A DNA stretch of 7,089 bases from Legionellaceae bacterium. Its GTDB lineage: Bacteria; Pseudomonadota; Gammaproteobacteria; Legionellales; Legionellaceae. Positions 5,813 through 7,089 of this stretch are shown one piece after another. The notes under the pieces were generated by a model, which had not been told where the DNA came from, searched no databases, and saw only the letters and a list, made by a program, of their open reading frames with translations. How positions within the stretch are numbered: position 1 is the stretch's first letter; every line of letters begins with the position of its first letter. A program made the position numbers and the translations under genes. The stretch is taken from positions 1 to 7,089 of the forward strand of contig JAHFRX010000073.1 in NCBI GenBank assembly GCA_023266075.1, in the 5' to 3' direction.

Positions 5813-6587
5813 ATTATCACAAGATAAAAAATCTTTTATCCCGTTTATCATGGCCGGTGTACCTGATTTAAAAACAACAAAAGAAGCGCTTTTGATGCTA
5901 GATAAACTGAATGTTGGCGCTATTGAGCTTGGTGTTCCGTTTACTGACCCAATTGCAGATGGTCCAGTGAATCAGGAAGCGTCAATGATTGGGCTCAAAA
6001 ATAAAGTGACGTTGAGAACGATTTTTTCATTGTTGTCTAATCTTCAATGGACTGATTTTAAAACGCCGATTATTTTATTCACTTATCTAAACCCCATTTT
6101 ATCGATGGGGTTTAATCAGTTTATTGCTTTGTCTAAAAAGGCGAATGTTCAAGCCGTATTGATAGTCGATCTTCCTGTAGAAGAAGGAGAGGTGTTCTAT
6201 CGAGACCTTTATCAAAGCGACATTTCGTCGGTATTACTCGTCTCTCCGACAACATCGCTTGAGCGTTGTAAGATGATGTCTAGACTTCATTCGGCGTTTA
6301 TCTATTACATCTCACGGTGTGCTGTGACGGGTGTAATCAGCGATATTAGAAAAACGTTGAGCGATGAAATTGCGACACTGCGAGAGATATTTTCAGATCA
6401 CGCAATAGCGGTAGGGTTTGGTATTTCAACGGCAACACACGCAAAAACGATTTCAGCGTATGCCGATGCAGTTATCGTCGGAAGCGCTTTAATGATGCAT
6501 TTGAATCAAGGTGATTTCCAATCGTTTAAAATGTTGTCTTGTGACATTCAACAAGCTATTTCAGAGGTGTATGATGAAAAAATGTAG
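5805..6587 (+). CDS. trpA: Tryptophan synthase alpha chain
   Basis: TrpA cleaves indole-3-glycerol phosphate to indole and glyceraldehyde-3-phosphate and passes indole to TrpB. The 260-residue TIM barrel carries PFIMAGVPD (13-21), catalytic Glu41 and Asp52 in ELGVPFTDPIADGPV, YLNPIL (94-99), VDLPVEE (121-127), SPTTSLER (147-154), the mobile loop-6 segment SRCAVTGV (170-177), VGFGIS (203-208) and GSALM (226-230). The loop normally reads SRxGVTG, so the first Gly is Ala here; the Thr that coordinates loop closure is kept (175). The ATG at 5805 has AGGAG at 5794-5798, 6 nt upstream, and overlaps trpB by 8 bp. A perfect 10-bp inverted repeat lies within the gene at 6088-6114. Confidence 0.96.
   Translation: MFKLSQDKKSFIPFIMAGVPDLKTTKEALLMLDKLNVGAIELGVPFTDPIADGPVNQEASMIGLKNKVTLRTIFSLLSNLQWTDFKTPIILFTYLNPILSMGFNQFIALSKKANVQAVLIVDLPVEEGEVFYRDLYQSDISSVLLVSPTTSLERCKMMSRLHSAFIYYISRCAVTGVISDIRKTLSDEIATLREIFSDHAIAVGFGISTATHAKTISAYADAVIVGSALMMHLNQGDFQSFKMLSCDIQQAISEVYDEKM
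6088..6114 (+). repeat. Perfect 10-bp inverted repeat inside trpA
   Basis: TAAACCCCAT (6088-6097) and its exact complement ATGGGGTTTA (6105-6114) are separated by a 7-nt loop, so trpA mRNA can form a stable hairpin in the segment coding YLNPILSMGFN. No U-tract follows, so it is not a classical terminator. It may be a coding coincidence or an mRNA structure. Confidence 0.6.
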
Positions 6588-7089
6588 TGTAATTTTTATG
6601 ATGGTCATATGCGCCATTTTAGTCACCGTTTTTCCTAAGAAAGAGCGTAAACTTCCTTTGGTCGCGATTGCAAACTATGGTCCGCATAATACCTTGATTG
6701 ATTCTATTCAAGGCATCAAAGATAGTCTCGCAAAGGCAGGTTTCATCGAAGGAAAAACGGTACGTTTTGCGATTCAAGATGTGGGATTTGATGCGGCATT
6801 GATTCCACAGATGGTGACGTCTTTAAAAAATCAGCATCCTCGTGTCATGATTGCACTGACGACCCCTGTAGCGCAGTTTGCAAAAAGTGCAGTTCATGAT
6901 ATTCCAGTCATTTATGATGTCATTACAGATCCTGTTGAGGCAGGGTTGATTGACGCGAGAAATCAACCGAGCGGGAATATGACAGGGAGCTCCGATCAAC
7001 AAAATTTAACATTGTTATTAACTTTCGCACAAAAAATATTACCCAAAGTAGATGCCGTAGGCCTATTGTATGCGCCTTCCGAAGCAAAT
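6574..7089 (+). CDS. ABC-transporter substrate-binding protein, ABC_sub_bind/TrpX-like family, 5' part only
   Basis: This frame of 172 codons is open to the right edge, so the C-terminal lobe is missing. ATGs at 6571 and 6574 are both possible; AGAGG at 6563-6567 is 6 nt from the second. Residues 1-20 form an N-terminal hydrophobic segment after Lys-Lys (signal peptide or membrane anchor). A Cys at 13 lies in a poor lipobox context. The mature part begins near KLPLVAIANYGPH and shows the hallmarks of the family: a helix DSIQGIKDSLAKAGFIEGK, ALTTPVAQ (94-101), DIPVIYDVITDPVEAGLI (109-126) and PSGNMTGSSD (132-141). It would bind a small ligand outside the inner membrane and deliver it to a permease and ATPase expected just downstream. 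Its start overlaps trpA by 14 bp, so it belongs to the trp operon. Tryptophan or another aromatic is a reasonable ligand guess, supported only by this context. Confidence 0.88.
   Translation, partial: MKKCSVIFMMVICAILVTVFPKKERKLPLVAIANYGPHNTLIDSIQGIKDSLAKAGFIEGKTVRFAIQDVGFDAALIPQMVTSLKNQHPRVMIALTTPVAQFAKSAVHDIPVIYDVITDPVEAGLIDARNQPSGNMTGSSDQQNLTLLLTFAQKILPKVDAVGLLYAPSEAN

Overview
The window (7089 bp) looks like chromosome of an AT-rich gammaproteobacterium, most likely host-associated and perhaps near the Legionellales (Legionella/Coxiella/Berkiella type). That placement is an inference. It rests on stand-alone trpD, trpC and trpF genes (not the enteric trpGD and trpCF fusions), and on a minus-strand protein carrying an SG-aromatic-x-x-P-S motif that I recall from many uncharacterised Legionella-type proteins. 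No rRNA, tRNA, CRISPR array, integrase or intact insertion sequence is visible.

Layout. (1) Positions 1-771, minus strand: the N-terminal 257 codons of an uncharacterised protein that runs off the left edge. (2) Positions 772-873: a divergent intergenic region with a TATAAT box for the rightward gene and three GATAGT direct repeats. (3) Positions 874-1905, plus strand: a 343-residue uncharacterised protein with a charged, helical N-terminal part and a long hydrophobic, Gly/Ala-rich C-terminal part. (4) Positions 1906-2254: the control region of the trp operon. It holds a near-consensus sigma70-type promoter (TTGACA, 17 bp, TGT-TAAGAT), a 13-bp palindrome over the -10 element, a 16-codon reading frame ending Arg-Trp-Arg-Trp-Cys-stop, and an intrinsic terminator whose 5' arm contains one of the two Trp codons. 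This has the makings of a compact trp leader/attenuator. About 200 bp of spacer follow. (5) Positions 2255-6587: trpD, trpC, trpF, trpB and trpA in pathway-like order, every junction overlapping by 8-11 bp. (6) Position 6574 to the right edge: the N-terminal 172 residues of an ABC-transporter substrate-binding protein of the ABC_sub_bind (TrpX-like) family, whose start overlaps the end of trpA.

How the genes work together: TrpD, TrpC, TrpF and TrpBA convert anthranilate, PRPP and serine to tryptophan. Anthranilate synthase (trpE/trpG), normally first in such an operon, is absent here, and the leader sits directly upstream of trpD. Either trpEG is elsewhere in the genome, or the cell salvages anthranilate (or a kynurenine-derived precursor), as some chlamydiae with partial trp operons do. 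The coupled importer component would fit uptake of tryptophan or a related aromatic. The points most worth follow-up are the leader/attenuator, the missing trpEG with an appended transporter, and the two uncharacterised divergent genes.
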